Source: Glycomyces tritici (GTDB taxonomy: Bacteria; Actinomycetota; Actinomycetes; Mycobacteriales; Micromonosporaceae). Taken from it: DNA of 64,000 nucleotides. Below are positions 8,069 to 16,161 of the stretch, one piece after another. Made by a program: the position numbers and the translations under genes. The notes below the pieces were generated by a model. It was not told the origin of the DNA and did no database searches. It worked only from the letters and a program-made list of their open reading frames with translations. Location of the stretch: contig NZ_JAUEMJ010000009.1 in the NCBI RefSeq assembly GCF_030403505.1, forward strand, positions 62,001-126,000. Reading direction: 5' to 3'. Positions within the stretch are counted from its first letter, which is position 1; every line of letters starts with the position of its first letter.

Positions 8069-8440
8069 ATGAACGTGCTCCTCTGGATCCTCCAAATCAT
8101 GCTCGCCGCCGCATTCCTCCTCGCCGGCACCATGAAGGCGACCCAGCCGAAAGACAAGCTCGCCCCGAAGATGGCCTGGGTGAACGACTTCTCCACCGGA
8201 ACGGTCAAGCTCGTCGGCATCACCCAGCTCGCCGCCGCGCTCGGCCTCGTCCTGCCCGCACTCACCGGCATCGCGGTGATCCTCACCCCGCTCGCCGCGG
8301 TCGGCCTGGGCCTGATCATGGTCCTCGCCGCGATCTACCACCTGCGCAAACGCGAGTACTCCAGCATCCCGGTCAACGTCGTCATCCTGGTCCTCGCCGG
8401 GATCGTCGCCTGGGGCCGGTTCGGGCCGTACGCCTTCTAG
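8069..8440 (+). CDS. DoxX family small membrane protein
   Basis: The product is 123 residues with four helices: VLLWILQIMLAAAFLLAG, VKLVGITQLAAALGLVLP, ILTPLAAVGLGLIMVLAAI and VNVVILVLAGIVAWG. The pattern AGTMKATQPKDKLAPKMAWVNDFS after helix 1 is typical of DoxX-like proteins (PF13564) found under TetR or MarR control in actinomycetes. AAGGAG lies upstream of the ATG at 8069. Its promoter is shared with the divergent TetR gene, which probably represses it. Function unknown; small-molecule or redox stress is an inference from its regulation. Confidence 0.8.
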   Translation: MNVLLWILQIMLAAAFLLAGTMKATQPKDKLAPKMAWVNDFSTGTVKLVGITQLAAALGLVLPALTGIAVILTPLAAVGLGLIMVLAAIYHLRKREYSSIPVNVVILVLAGIVAWGRFGPYAF

Positions 8441-8459
8441 CGGGCCCGATCTGACGCGC

Positions 8460-9389
8460 TCACGCTGCGGCGCCCGCCCGCAGGCGCCGCAGCATCCTCG
8501 CGTCCGCGAAGCCGACCGCCCGGGCCGCCGCGTCGACCGTGGCGCCCTGACCGATCAGGTGCTCCGCCCGCTCGAGCCGCAGCAGCGACTGGTACCGCAG
8601 CGGCGTCAGGCCCGTCGCCTCCGTGAACTGCCGCGTGAGCGTCCGCTGCGAGACCCCCGTCGCAGACGCCAGTTCGGGCAGCGGCAATGCCTTCGTGAAG
8701 TGGGCGTCGATGCGGTCCTGGACGCGGTGCACCGCGTCCGAGAGGTGCGAGCGGTGGCGCAGCATCGCGCTCGCCTGCGGTTCGTCCCCGTTGCGGCGTG
8801 CGAAGACCACCATCTCCCGCGCCACCCGCGCGGCGACCGCAGGGCCGTGGCGCACCGCCACGAGATGCAATGCGAGGTCGATGCCGCTCGCGATGCCCGC
8901 CGAGGTGATCACGCGGTCGTCCTCGGTATATAGGACGTCACGTATTACTGACGCTTCAGGGAAACGCCGCGCCAGCTCCTCCTGCAGGTCGTGGTGCGTC
9001 GTGCACCGCCGCCCGTCGAGCAGGCCCGACTGCCCGAGCGCGAACGCGCCCGAGCAGACGCTCGCGACCGTGCCGCCGAGGCGGTGGTGGTCGTACAGGT
9101 TCCGGGCCTGCGAGGCCGAGAGCCGCGGGCCGCCGGCGGTCCCGGGGGATCGCCAGCCCGGCACCATGACCAGATCGTCGGCCCCGAGCTTCGGCCATGC
9201 GGTCTCGGCCTTCACCGCGAGCCCCTGAGCCGTTGGCACTTCGGGGTCGTCGGCGACGTACCGCAGCCGGTAGCAGGCCGAGCCGCGCGACGAGGGCAGC
9301 ACGTCGGCGGCGGTCGAGAAGACCTGCGCCGCGCCCGCCAGATCGAGCAGGTGCAGTTTCGGCACCAGCAGGAAGACCACCTCGGACAC
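8460..9389 (-). CDS. GlxA-type transcriptional regulator (DJ-1/PfpI domain plus AraC HTH)
   Basis: The protein is 309 residues. Residues 1-175 form a DJ-1/PfpI-like domain with the nucleophile-elbow sequence SVCSGAFALGQSGLLDGRRCTTHH. Residues 205-305 form an AraC HTH pair: LASATGVSQRTLTRQFTEATGLTPLRY in the first helix-turn-helix and AARAVGFADARMLRRL in the second. GlxA-family regulators control catabolic genes for nitrogen compounds. The GTG at 9389 was used. The cysteine hydrolase ends... reading in the transcribed direction, the hydrolase gene precedes it by 16 nt, so the two form an operon and may share a substrate. Confidence 0.85.
   Translation of the reverse strand: MSEVVFLLVPKLHLLDLAGAAQVFSTAADVLPSSRGSACYRLRYVADDPEVPTAQGLAVKAETAWPKLGADDLVMVPGWRSPGTAGGPRLSASQARNLYDHHRLGGTVASVCSGAFALGQSGLLDGRRCTTHHDLQEELARRFPEASVIRDVLYTEDDRVITSAGIASGIDLALHLVAVRHGPAVAARVAREMVVFARRNGDEPQASAMLRHRSHLSDAVHRVQDRIDAHFTKALPLPELASATGVSQRTLTRQFTEATGLTPLRYQSLLRLERAEHLIGQGATVDAAARAVGFADARMLRRLRAGAAA
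8465..8492. terminator. Bidirectional hairpin at the DoxX / GlxA convergent junction
   Basis: A 10-bp perfect stem (CTGCGGCGCC with GGCGCCGCAG) lies in the last codons of the GlxA-type gene and 25 nt after the DoxX stop. It could stop transcription from both sides. Confidence 0.5.
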
Positions 9390-9405
9390 CGCGCCCCCTC
9401 AGCGT

Positions 9406-10017
9406 TCAGTCGCGACCGGAAGCACGATCCTGCCACTCGCGCACCAGCGCGTCCACTCCCGTCACCGTCGCGAACCGCCCCGACAGCGCGTACTCGGTCC
9501 GCTCGATGATCGCGTCGGTCCCCAGCGTGCGCGGGTCGGCGAGGAGCTCCTCCAGGCTCTGGTCCTGCGGGGCGTCCCGGTGCGGGATCGGGTTGGTCGC
9601 GGTCGCGTCGGTGACGAACACGGTCTCGTAGCCGAGGTCGGAGGCGACCCGCGCGTTCGTCTCGCAGCACTGCTCGGTGCGGATGCCGGTCACCACGACC
9701 TCGCCGACGCCGTGCTGGGTGAGGATCTGCTGCGCGTTCGTGGTGGTGAAGGCGTTGTGCGAGGTCTTGAACAGTTCCGGTTCGCCCGCAAGGGGTTTGA
9801 TCCCGGGCAGATATTCGACGAACCCTCTCGCGGGGTCGAACACGTTGCCGGTGCCCGGTTCGACATGACGGATCCACACCACCAGGTCGCCGTTGTCGCG
9901 GGCAGTCTCGACGAGCGGATTGATCTTGTCGACGATGCCGGGGTTCGAGATCGCGGCCCAGACGGGGCGCTGGCGGAAGGATTCCTGGACGTCGATGACG
10001 AAGAGTGCGGTTCTCAT
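9406..10017 (-). CDS. Isochorismatase-like cysteine hydrolase
   Basis: The product is 203 residues from the ATG at 10017. It shows the family triad pattern: Asp in ALFVIDVQESF near residue 8, Lys in the LFKTSHNAF region, and Cys in GIRTEQCCETNARVASDLGYE. Members hydrolyse isochorismate, nicotinamide, ureido or related amides. The FKTSHNAFTTT stretch is close to uncharacterised actinobacterial hydrolases. A longer in-frame start at 10071 would add 18 residues before the core strand and is unlikely. It is the promoter-proximal gene of a two-gene operon with the GlxA-type regulator. Confidence 0.85.
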   Translation of the reverse strand: MRTALFVIDVQESFRQRPVWAAISNPGIVDKINPLVETARDNGDLVVWIRHVEPGTGNVFDPARGFVEYLPGIKPLAGEPELFKTSHNAFTTTNAQQILTQHGVGEVVVTGIRTEQCCETNARVASDLGYETVFVTDATATNPIPHRDAPQDQSLEELLADPRTLGTDAIIERTEYALSGRFATVTGVDALVREWQDRASGRD

Positions 10018-10124
10018 GCGGTCAATCGTCGTTTCCCGGAAGCCTTGCGGCCAGGCACGATCGCGCCGCACAGCGGACCGATCCGGTCAACTCCGAAGGC
10101 CTGGAAGCGACCGTGCCGCCCGAC

Positions 10125-10163
10125 CCTCCGCGGCCCGGTCTTGACCCGGACGGGCCGCGGAGG
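10125..10163 (-). terminator. Long hairpin ending the GH42-GH53-GH53 operon
   Basis: Thirteen-base arms (CCTCCGCGGCCCG and its complement) enclose a loop that has its own GGTC/GACC pairing. Outer CGTGCCG/CGGCACG arms extend the stem. It lies 31 nt beyond the stop of the last gene of the leftward operon. Confidence 0.7.
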
Positions 10164-10193
10164 ATCAGACGGCACGGCGTCTTCGGGGGGTCC

Positions 10194-11324
10194 TTACAGA
10201 GTGCCCAACGTCCGCAACCCCGGCAGCGCCCGGCCGTCGAAGTCGAACAGGGCCTGGTTCTCCCAGCCGTTCCCGCTGGCCGGGTCGGCCGGGTCCCACC
10301 CGGCGCCGGCGACGCCCGTCCAGGTGGCCTCCCACCAGAACAGGCCCTTGCCGAGTCCGTTCGGCACGGCCTTGACCACGTCGGCGATCGCCTCGATCCA
10401 GTACGACTGGTTCTCGGGGCTGGAGGGGAAGCCCGGCACCGGCTCGGGGTCGGTCATGATGTTCGCGAACCCGTCCGAGTCGCCCGTGGTGAACGGGTAC
10501 GCCGTCTCGACCAGGTACAGCGGCTTGCCGTACCGGCCCGCGAGGTCGTTCAGGTTCGCGGCCAGCCCGGAGAGCTCGCCGTGCCAGTACGGGTAGAACG
10601 ACGCGCCGATCGCGTGGAACGGTACGCCGTTCGCGACGGCGTTGTCGAAGAACCACTGGAACGCGCCGCTGTTGCCGCCCTCGGCCAGGTGCAGGATCGT
10701 CCGCGCCTTGGGGAGGACGTCGGCGACCGCGTCGCAGCCGGCCGTCAGGAGCCCGGCCATCTGTTCGAGCCGGTCCCAGCGGCCGTCGGGCCAGATGAGC
10801 CCGCCGTTGGTCTCGTTGCCGATCTGCACGAGTCCGGGTTCGACGCCGGCCCGCTTGAGCGCGCCGAGCACGTCCGCGGTGTGCTCGTACACCGCGGTCT
10901 TCAGCTCGGTGAAGCCGAGATCGCCCCAGGCCGCGGGTTTGTACTGCTTGCCCGGGTCGGCCCACGTGTCCGAGTAGTGGAAGTCGACCAGGAGGTCCAT
11001 CCCGGCCCGCTTGGCGCGCCGGCCGAGTTCGACGACCTGGGTCTTGGTGTTGTAGCCGTCGGCGGGGTCGACCCACACCTTGGCGCGGATGCAGTTGACG
11101 CCGTTCTCGGCGAGGATCTTGACGGCGTCGCCGCGGCGGCCGTCGGCGCGGCGGTAGACCGCGCCGTAGTCCTCGTTCTTGATCAGGCCCGAGATGTCGG
11201 CGCCGCGCACGAAGCGGGGCTTGCCGGGACGCTCGGTCTGGGCTGCCGCGGCGGTGGTCGCACCGGCGGCGGCGACGCCGACGGCGGCCGCACCGGCGGC
11301 GGTGAGCGCGGTTCTGCGTTTCAT
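10194..11324 (-). CDS. Secreted GH53 arabinogalactan endo-beta-1,4-galactanase (paralogue 1)
   Basis: The protein is 376 residues. The N-terminus KRRTALTAAGAAAVGVAAAG is a Tat-like signal with a twin Arg, followed by an Ala-rich cleavage region near residue 28. The mature enzyme starts with FVRGADISGL, and VQIGNETNGGLIWPDG holds the acid/base Glu171; YLVETAYPFT holds the nucleophile Glu273. GH53 enzymes cleave internal beta-1,4-galactosyl bonds of pectic type I arabinogalactan outside the cell. It is the last gene of the leftward operon, after a second GH53 (62 nt apart) and a GH42. Confidence 0.93.
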   Translation of the reverse strand: MKRRTALTAAGAAAVGVAAAGATTAAAAQTERPGKPRFVRGADISGLIKNEDYGAVYRRADGRRGDAVKILAENGVNCIRAKVWVDPADGYNTKTQVVELGRRAKRAGMDLLVDFHYSDTWADPGKQYKPAAWGDLGFTELKTAVYEHTADVLGALKRAGVEPGLVQIGNETNGGLIWPDGRWDRLEQMAGLLTAGCDAVADVLPKARTILHLAEGGNSGAFQWFFDNAVANGVPFHAIGASFYPYWHGELSGLAANLNDLAGRYGKPLYLVETAYPFTTGDSDGFANIMTDPEPVPGFPSSPENQSYWIEAIADVVKAVPNGLGKGLFWWEATWTGVAGAGWDPADPASGNGWENQALFDFDGRALPGLRTLGTL

Positions 11325-11385
11325 GGCTTTCCTATCGAGGAGTAGGGGGCGGGCCGGTCCTCTCGCACGGAGACCGGCCCGGGGT

Positions 11386-12501
11386 CTAGAGGGTGCCGAG
11401 CGTCTTGAGCGCCGGGGTGGCCTTCCACGCGAAGTCGAACAGCGCCTGGTTCTCCCAGCCGTTCTTGCTGTTCGGGTCGTACGGGTCCCAGCCGTTGCCG
11501 GTGACGGCGGTCCAGGTGGCCTCCCACCAGAACACGCCCGCGCCGCGGCCGTTCGGCACGGCCTTGACGACGTTCGCGATCGCCCTCAGCATGTCGGACT
11601 GGCCCGTGTAGCTGGCCGGGTATCCGGAGACGGGGGTCGCGGCGCTGATGATGTTGCCGAAGCCGTCGCGGTCGCCGGGGTTGAACGGGTACGCGGTCTC
11701 GACCACGTACACGGGTTTGCCGTAGCGCGAGGCCATGTCGTTGAGGTTCGACTGGAGGCCCGAGAGCGAGCCGTGCCAGTAGGGGTAGTACGAGGCGCCG
11801 ATGGCGTCCCAGGTGACGCCGCGGGCCTTCATGGCGTCGAAGAACCAGCGGAACACCGAGTTGTTGCCGCCTTCGGCGAGGTGCAGCATGACCTTCGCGG
11901 CGGGGACCGTGGCGCGGACGGCGCCGGCGCCCGAGATGAGGAACTGCGCGAGGTTGTCGAGCTGGTCGTAGCGGCCGGTGGGCCACAGCATCCCGGCGTT
12001 GAGCTCGTTGCCGACCTGGACCATCTGCGGGGCCGCGCCTGCGGCGCTCATGGCCCCGAGGACGTCGGCGGTGTGGTTGTAGATCGCGGTCTTCAGCTGC
12101 GCCACACTGTAGTTCGCCCAGGCCGCGGGTTTGGTCTGCGCGCCCGGGTCGGCCCAGGTGTCGGTGTAGTGGAAGTCGACGAGGACGTTCATGCCGGCCG
12201 CGCGGGCGCGCTTGGCGACGTTGACGACGTGGGTCTTGTTGTTGTAGCCGTCGGCGGGGTTGACCCAGACCTTCAGGCGGATCCAGTTGACGCCGCTCTT
12301 CTGGAGGATCCAGATCGCGTCCTCCTTCCAGCCGTCGGCCCACATGTACACGCCGCCTTTGGCTTCGGACTTGGCGAGGCTGGAGATGTCGGCGCCGCGC
12401 GCGAACGCGGTCTGGGCGCCTGCGGACTCGGCGGTGCCGAGCGCCAGGGCGGGCGCGGCGAGTGCCGCGGCCGCGGTGGTGAGTGCGGTTCTTCGCTTCA
12501 T
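11386..12501 (-). CDS. Secreted GH53 arabinogalactan endo-beta-1,4-galactanase (paralogue 2)
   Basis: The protein is 371 residues with the same MKRRTALT signal start as its neighbour and an Ala-rich stretch to about residue 30. ARGADISSLAKSEAKGG begins the TIM barrel. Glu166 in VQVGNELNAGMLWP and Glu268 in VYVVETAYPF are the expected acid/base and nucleophile. It differs widely from paralogue 1 in surface residues (acid/base loop NELNAG versus NETNGG), suggesting an old duplication with different chain-length or branch preference. It sits 60 nt after the GH42 stop, so it is in the same operon. Confidence 0.93.
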   Translation of the reverse strand: MKRRTALTTAAAALAAPALALGTAESAGAQTAFARGADISSLAKSEAKGGVYMWADGWKEDAIWILQKSGVNWIRLKVWVNPADGYNNKTHVVNVAKRARAAGMNVLVDFHYTDTWADPGAQTKPAAWANYSVAQLKTAIYNHTADVLGAMSAAGAAPQMVQVGNELNAGMLWPTGRYDQLDNLAQFLISGAGAVRATVPAAKVMLHLAEGGNNSVFRWFFDAMKARGVTWDAIGASYYPYWHGSLSGLQSNLNDMASRYGKPVYVVETAYPFNPGDRDGFGNIISAATPVSGYPASYTGQSDMLRAIANVVKAVPNGRGAGVFWWEATWTAVTGNGWDPYDPNSKNGWENQALFDFAWKATPALKTLGTL

Positions 12502-12560
12502 TGCGAACCGTCCTTACGGGTTGCGCTTCAAGAGGTGGTGCAGTCTGGGGCCGCGAGGGT

Positions 12561-14525
12561 TCAGCTCCCCGCGTGCGCGAGGACGACGACCGCCCCGGCG
12601 GGGACCGGGACGCCGTCTGCGTAGCCGGCGCCGGTGAGGGCGTCGGTGCCCCGGAGGTCCGGGACGTGCTGGTCCTGACCGGTGTGGTTGATCAGGAAAC
12701 TGAGGGGGCCGCGGCGGACCGCTTCGAGCCCGTCCGGGAGGCCTTGCGGCCGTGCGACACCCGCGCCGTCGAGCACTCGGGCGAGGAGGTCGCGCAGGCC
12801 GGTGGCGTCGTCGAGCGCAGTCGCGGCGTACCAGGCGGTGCCGGAGCCGACGCGGTGCCGCGTCACGGCGGGCCGGCCCGTGTCGGGGCCTTCCTCGAAC
12901 GCCGCCACCGCTTCGGCGCCGTCGAGGCGCACGTGCTCGGACCAGATGCGCCCGCTCGCGCCCGAGGTGAGGGCGAGCCGGGTGCCCTCGTGCAGCGGGT
13001 GGTACTCCTCGACCCAGAGGCCGAGCGTCTCGCGCAGCACGGAGGCGTGCGCGCCGGGGTGCACGGTGTCGTGCTCGTCGACGACCCCGGAGAAGTAGGA
13101 GACGAGCAGGTGGCCGCCGTCCTCGACGTAGCCGCGCAGGTTCTTGGCGGCGGCGTCGGTGAGCAGGTAGGAGGACGGGGCGATCACGGCCTTGTAGCGG
13201 CCGAGGTCGCTTTCGGGGTGCGCGAAGTCGACGGTGACGTGCTGCTTCCACAGCGACCCGTAGTACGCCTCGATGCGCTCGCGGTACTCCAGGTCCACCG
13301 AGGGGCGCCATTCGAGTTCGAGGGCCCACCAGGACTCCCAGTCCCACAGGACCGCGACCTCGGCGTGCACCTCGGAGCCGACCACAGCGGAGAGTCTCTT
13401 CAGGTCGTCGCCGAGGGCGACGACGTCGCGCCACACCTGGGTGTCGGTGCCGCCGTGGGGGAGCATCGCGGAGTGGAACTTCTCGGAGCCGGCGCGGGAG
13501 GCCCGCCACTGGAAGTACATGAGGCCGTCGGCGCCGCGCGCGACGTGCGCGAGGGAGTTGCGGCGCATCTCGCCGGGGGTCTTGGCGATGTTGCGCGGCT
13601 GCCAGTTCACGGCCGAGGTCGAGTGCTCCATGACCATCCACGGTCCGCCGGCGACGGCGCGGGTGAGGTCGGCGCTCATGGCGAGCTCGATCTCGTGCTC
13701 TTCGCGCTCGGCGATGAGGTAGTGGTTGTTGGAGACGACGTCCACGTGCTCGGCCCAGCGGAAGTAGTCCATGTCCTTGCAGTTGGGCACCATGAAGTTC
13801 GTGGTCGCGGGGGCCTGGGAGTGGCGGGCGATGACGTCGCGCTGGAGCCGGTAGTTGGCCAGGTGCGCGTCGTTCGAGAAGCGCATCCAGTCCAGTTGCA
13901 GGGCGGGGTTGACGCCGGGCGGGGCGATCGCGGGGGCCTCGACCTGGTCGAAGTCGCGGTAGGTCAGGCCCCAGAAGGCGGTGCCCCAGGCCTCGTTGAG
14001 CGCGTCCGTGTCGCCGTACTCGGCGGCGAGCCAGCGGCGGAAGTGCGCGGCGGACTCGTCGCAGTAGCACTGGACGTTGGCCCAGCCGTACTCGTTGTGC
14101 AGGTGCCACATCTGGACGGCGGGGTGCTCGCCGTAGCGGGCGGCGAGCTGTTCCACGATGGACTCGCACGCGTCGGTGTAGACCGGGTGGGAGGGGCATA
14201 CGCCGTGGCGCGAGCCGGAGGCCATGGTGCGGCCCTCGAAGTCGACCAGGCGGATCTCGGGGTGGGCGCGGCGCAGCCACGAGGGCGGGTTGGACGTGGG
14301 GGTGCCGAGGTCGACGCCGATGCCGCCGTCGTGCAGCAGCCCGATGACCTTGTCGAGGCCGGTCCAGTCGTACTCGCCGGGGGCGGGCTCGATGATCCCC
14401 CAGTTGAAGATCCCGAGGCTGACGAGGTTCACCCCCGCTTCGCGCATGAGGCGGACGTCCTCGTGCCAGACCTCCTCGGGCCACTGTTCGGGGTTGTAGT
14501 CGCCTCCGTAGCGAATGGTCTGCAC
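12561..14525 (-). CDS. GH42 beta-galactosidase
   Basis: The product is 654 residues from a GTG at 14525 that has AGGAG 5 nt upstream; the upstream ATG at 14594 would add 23 residues and include an operator, so it is rejected. The start IRYGGDYNPEQWPEEVWHEDV is the classic GH42 beginning. Glu145 in WHLHNEYGW is the acid/base and Glu300 in GPWMVMEHSTSAVNW is the nucleophile. NVQCYCDES carries the cysteines often used as zinc ligands. There is no signal peptide, so it cleaves imported galacto-oligosaccharides in the cytoplasm. It is the first gene of the leftward operon and lies under a LacI-type operator. Confidence 0.95.
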   Translation of the reverse strand: MQTIRYGGDYNPEQWPEEVWHEDVRLMREAGVNLVSLGIFNWGIIEPAPGEYDWTGLDKVIGLLHDGGIGVDLGTPTSNPPSWLRRAHPEIRLVDFEGRTMASGSRHGVCPSHPVYTDACESIVEQLAARYGEHPAVQMWHLHNEYGWANVQCYCDESAAHFRRWLAAEYGDTDALNEAWGTAFWGLTYRDFDQVEAPAIAPPGVNPALQLDWMRFSNDAHLANYRLQRDVIARHSQAPATTNFMVPNCKDMDYFRWAEHVDVVSNNHYLIAEREEHEIELAMSADLTRAVAGGPWMVMEHSTSAVNWQPRNIAKTPGEMRRNSLAHVARGADGLMYFQWRASRAGSEKFHSAMLPHGGTDTQVWRDVVALGDDLKRLSAVVGSEVHAEVAVLWDWESWWALELEWRPSVDLEYRERIEAYYGSLWKQHVTVDFAHPESDLGRYKAVIAPSSYLLTDAAAKNLRGYVEDGGHLLVSYFSGVVDEHDTVHPGAHASVLRETLGLWVEEYHPLHEGTRLALTSGASGRIWSEHVRLDGAEAVAAFEEGPDTGRPAVTRHRVGSGTAWYAATALDDATGLRDLLARVLDGAGVARPQGLPDGLEAVRRGPLSFLINHTGQDQHVPDLRGTDALTGAGYADGVPVPAGAVVVLAHAGS

Positions 14526-14557
14526 CGTGTCTCCTGTGAGGTTCCTTGCATCAATGC

Positions 14558-14573
14558 CTGTGAACGTGCACAG
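14558..14573. promoter_or_regulatory. LacI-type operator upstream of the GH42 operon
   Basis: CTGTGAACGTGCACAG is a pseudo-palindrome with the central CG usual for LacI/GalR repressors. It lies 33 nt upstream of the GH42 start and closely matches the site at 14718. Confidence 0.75.
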
Positions 14574-14687
14574 TACTCGACGCCCGGTGATCACGCAACC
14601 TGAGGATCTGTCGTGCGCCGTTTCAAAATTGTGATCGTTTCATGAAGAATCTTTGTTCTAAAAACCGACATTAGGCGCAAAACTTGG

Positions 14688-14716
14688 TTGCTAACTGCGA
14701 TCCGAGTCGCTAGATT
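14688..14716 (+). promoter_or_regulatory. Probable promoter of the galactan importer operon
   Basis: TTGCTA and TAGATT are separated by 17 nt, a good sigma-70-type match in an otherwise GC-rich region. The operator at 14718 begins 2 nt after the -10 box and would cover the transcription start. Confidence 0.6.
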
Positions 14717-14717
14717 C

Positions 14718-14733
14718 GTGTAAACGTTCACAG
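14718..14733. promoter_or_regulatory. LacI-type operator over the importer operon start site
   Basis: GTGTAAACGTTCACAG is a LacI-family palindrome (TGTAAACG/CGTTCACA) directly downstream of the -10 box. With the 14558 site it gives the LacI regulator at 19732 control of both divergent operons. Confidence 0.8.
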
Positions 14734-14798
14734 CCCGGTGGCGCGATTCATACGCCCAGCGCCGACCAGGCCACCACTCACCGAGACAAGGACTTGAC

Positions 14799-16148
14799 AT
14801 GCGCAGCAAAGGTGCTCACGCGGGACCCTCCCTCAACCGCCGCAACCTCCTCGCACTCGGCGGCGGCGTCGCCGCGGCCGGGACCCTCGCCGCCTGCGGC
14901 GGGCCCGAGGAAGACGAGAACGCCCAGAGCGGCGGCCTCGAGTGGGACGCCGACGCCCAGCAGTACGTGATGGAGGAGGACATCGCCTCCGGCAAGGCCG
15001 CCCTCAAGGTCTGGTTCGAGCAGGACTACGTGGCCGAGGCGATCATCGCCGCCTTCACCGAGCAGTTCAAGGGCGTCAAGGTCGAGTACGAGCTCGTGCC
15101 CCAGAACGACGCCGTCGAGAAGATGACCACCGCCGGCGAGGCCGGGCAGGGCGCCGACGTCTACATGTCCTTCTACGACCAGCTCGCCCGCGCCATCGAC
15201 CAGGGCGTGGCCGCCCCCCTCGGCGAGTACGAGACCGTGCTCAAGGGCCGCATGAGCGAGACCTTCACCGGCGTCGTCTCCGGCGGCGACGACGGCACCA
15301 TGCACGCCGTCCCCGTCACCACCGAGTCGATCGCGCTGTTCTACAACAAGACCCTCCTCAAGGAGCTCACCGGCTCCGACGCCCCGGCCGCCACCTGGGA
15401 GGACATCAAGGCACTCGCCGCCGAGTACAACGACCCCTCCAAGAACCAGTGGACCGTCCAGTTCACCCCCGGCGAGATCTACCACGCCTACTCGATCCTC
15501 TCGGCCGTCGGCTGGCAGCTCTACCCCGACCTCGACCCCGCGAAGCCGAACTTCGACGACCCGGCGCTCATCGCGGCCCTCGACTACTACGCGGGCCTGC
15601 GCGAGGTCTTCGACGTCCCCGCCGCCGACGCCACCGAGGAGAACATCCGCCAGGAGTTCGCCGCCGGCAAGACCCCGTACGCGATCAACGGCCCCTGGGC
15701 CTTCGCCGACTCCGACACCGGCGCCGAGGCCAACGGCTTCGAGTACGGCGTCACCGTGCTCCCGAGCGTCGCCGGCGGCCAGCCCGCCAGCTCCTTCGCC
15801 GGCATGCACACCGCCGTCGTCTCCGGCTACACCAAGTACCCGGCCGCCGCCCGCGTCTTCGCCGCCTTCCTGGCCTCGGACGCCGGCGCCGCCGCCCTCT
15901 ACGCCGCCACCGGCCAGATCCCGGCCCTCAACGCCGACCTCCTCGCCGGCATCGAAGGCCTCGCCGACGACCCGCACGTCGCCGGCATCGTCGAGCAGTC
16001 CGCCCAGGCCGACCTCATCCCGCAGGTCCCCGAGTACTTCTGGGAGGTCGGCAACACCCTCGCCGTCGACGTCTGGGACTCCCTGAGCTCCGCCGCCGAC
16101 GCCCAGACCAAGGCCGTCGACACTTACGACGAGCTGCACGGACTGTAG
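14799..16148 (+). CDS. Galacto-oligosaccharide ABC transporter, substrate-binding lipoprotein
   Basis: The protein is 449 residues. The N-terminus has a twin-arginine motif (NRRNLLALGG) followed by a lipobox ending TLAACGG with Cys33, so it is a Tat-exported lipoprotein. The mature domain KAALKVWFEQDYVAEAIIAAF and the VYMSFYDQLARAIDQG segment match the MalE/GanS (SBP_bac_1) fold. Later segments YAINGPWAF and GMHTAVVSGYTKYPAAARVF are also typical. It captures galactan fragments released by the exported GH53 enzymes. It is the first gene of the rightward operon; the permease starts 13 nt after its stop. Confidence 0.9.
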   Translation: MRSKGAHAGPSLNRRNLLALGGGVAAAGTLAACGGPEEDENAQSGGLEWDADAQQYVMEEDIASGKAALKVWFEQDYVAEAIIAAFTEQFKGVKVEYELVPQNDAVEKMTTAGEAGQGADVYMSFYDQLARAIDQGVAAPLGEYETVLKGRMSETFTGVVSGGDDGTMHAVPVTTESIALFYNKTLLKELTGSDAPAATWEDIKALAAEYNDPSKNQWTVQFTPGEIYHAYSILSAVGWQLYPDLDPAKPNFDDPALIAALDYYAGLREVFDVPAADATEENIRQEFAAGKTPYAINGPWAFADSDTGAEANGFEYGVTVLPSVAGGQPASSFAGMHTAVVSGYTKYPAAARVFAAFLASDAGAAALYAATGQIPALNADLLAGIEGLADDPHVAGIVEQSAQADLIPQVPEYFWEVGNTLAVDVWDSLSSAADAQTKAVDTYDELHGL

Positions 16149-16161
16149 GGCCAAGCCACCG

